Origin: Blastococcus saxobsidens
GTDB taxonomy: Bacteria; Actinomycetota; Actinomycetes; Mycobacteriales; Geodermatophilaceae
Length of the DNA: 64,000 nt
NCBI RefSeq assembly: GCF_002938435.1
Contig: NZ_POQT01000004.1
Coordinates: 1-64,000 of the forward strand
Direction: 5' to 3'
Shown here: positions 63,927 through 64,000 of the stretch, in pieces
Layout of the letters: the number at the start of each line of letters is the position of its first letter
How positions within the stretch are numbered: the stretch's first letter is position 1
Notes under the pieces: model-generated
What the model was told of the DNA's origin: nothing
What the model saw: only the letters and a program-made list of their open reading frames with translations
Databases searched by the model: none
Position numbers and translations under genes: made by a program

Positions 63927-64000
63927 ATGTCGGTTCAGCCCGGGGACGGCGGTCCGGCTGCCGCGCCGACGGAAGGGGGTCCGCCAGTGGCTGCCTCAGC
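63927..64000 (+). CDS. Start of a further gene, cut by the window end
   Basis: An ATG three bases after the sensor stop opens a frame that stays open to base 64000, giving MSVQPGDGGPAAAPTEGG and more. It is Gly/Ala/Pro-rich, like the low-complexity starts common here. Nothing can be said of function. A GTG at 63987 is another possible start. Confidence 0.4.
   Translation, partial: MSVQPGDGGPAAAPTEGGPPVAAS

Overview
The window is very GC-rich (about 70-75 % G+C judged by eye), densely coded and strongly actinobacterial. It carries the FO synthase start for coenzyme F420, a mycothiol-type maleylpyruvate isomerase fold protein, a type-II truncated globin, MetP/MetS, EttA, PepN, an Eis-like acetyltransferase and a CtaJ-like small oxidase protein. 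Codon use, the partner-switching cluster and the small proteins suggest a Geodermatophilaceae-type genus (Blastococcus, Modestobacter, Geodermatophilus), but that family-level placement is inference.

Layout. 1-16 kb: start of fbiC, the metP-metS importer, an ECF sigma / anti-sigma / ABC exporter operon, a flavin reductase divergent from a disulfide oxidoreductase, a PAS-GGDEF-EAL protein divergent from an LLM-type flavoenzyme, a tandem pair of paralogous membrane proteins, and the nadA-nadB-nadC operon divergent from its likely regulator nrtR. 17-20 kb: a 53-residue membrane protein, a lytic transglycosylase, a small secreted protein, tRNA-Arg(UCU) and a DUF6308 protein. 20-42.5 kb: an ordered set of genes (ssb, ettA, thioesterase, aglA-type glucosidase, glbO, HNH, ctaJ-like, DUF5130, pepN, DsbA-like, rpiB) whose families also lie together in Mycobacterium tuberculosis. 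It is interspersed with a methyltransferase, a MOSC protein plus the bioY-bioM-bioN biotin importer, an MFS carrier, a prolyl oligopeptidase, an amidase, an SDR and a DUF429 protein. 42.6-52 kb: Eis-like, DUF5655, MarR-like, a lipoprotein with a SigG-type sigma factor after it, an MFS drug exporter, and a Kef-type antiporter fused to a ubiquitin-protease-type zinc finger. 52-56 kb: an iron-siderophore ABC importer behind a DtxR/IdeR-type iron box. 56-59 kb: a PNPOx-like protein, a zinc alcohol dehydrogenase and a double-OsmC protein. 59.4-64 kb: a partner-switching cluster (GAF-SpoIIE-HATPase phosphatase/kinase, two STAS proteins, an unknown protein and a membrane sensor) that continues past the window end.

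Non-coding signals stand out. A dispersed hairpin element begins with a GAAGGACC tag, in four of seven copies directly at the stop codon of a gene, and its closing stem changes on both sides between copies. Several other hairpins of 14-24 bp sit at gene ends. Many genes without a Shine-Dalgarno sequence have a TAnnnT or CAnnnT hexamer 6-8 nt before the start codon, as expected for leaderless transcripts. I saw no IS element, prophage, integrase or CRISPR array.
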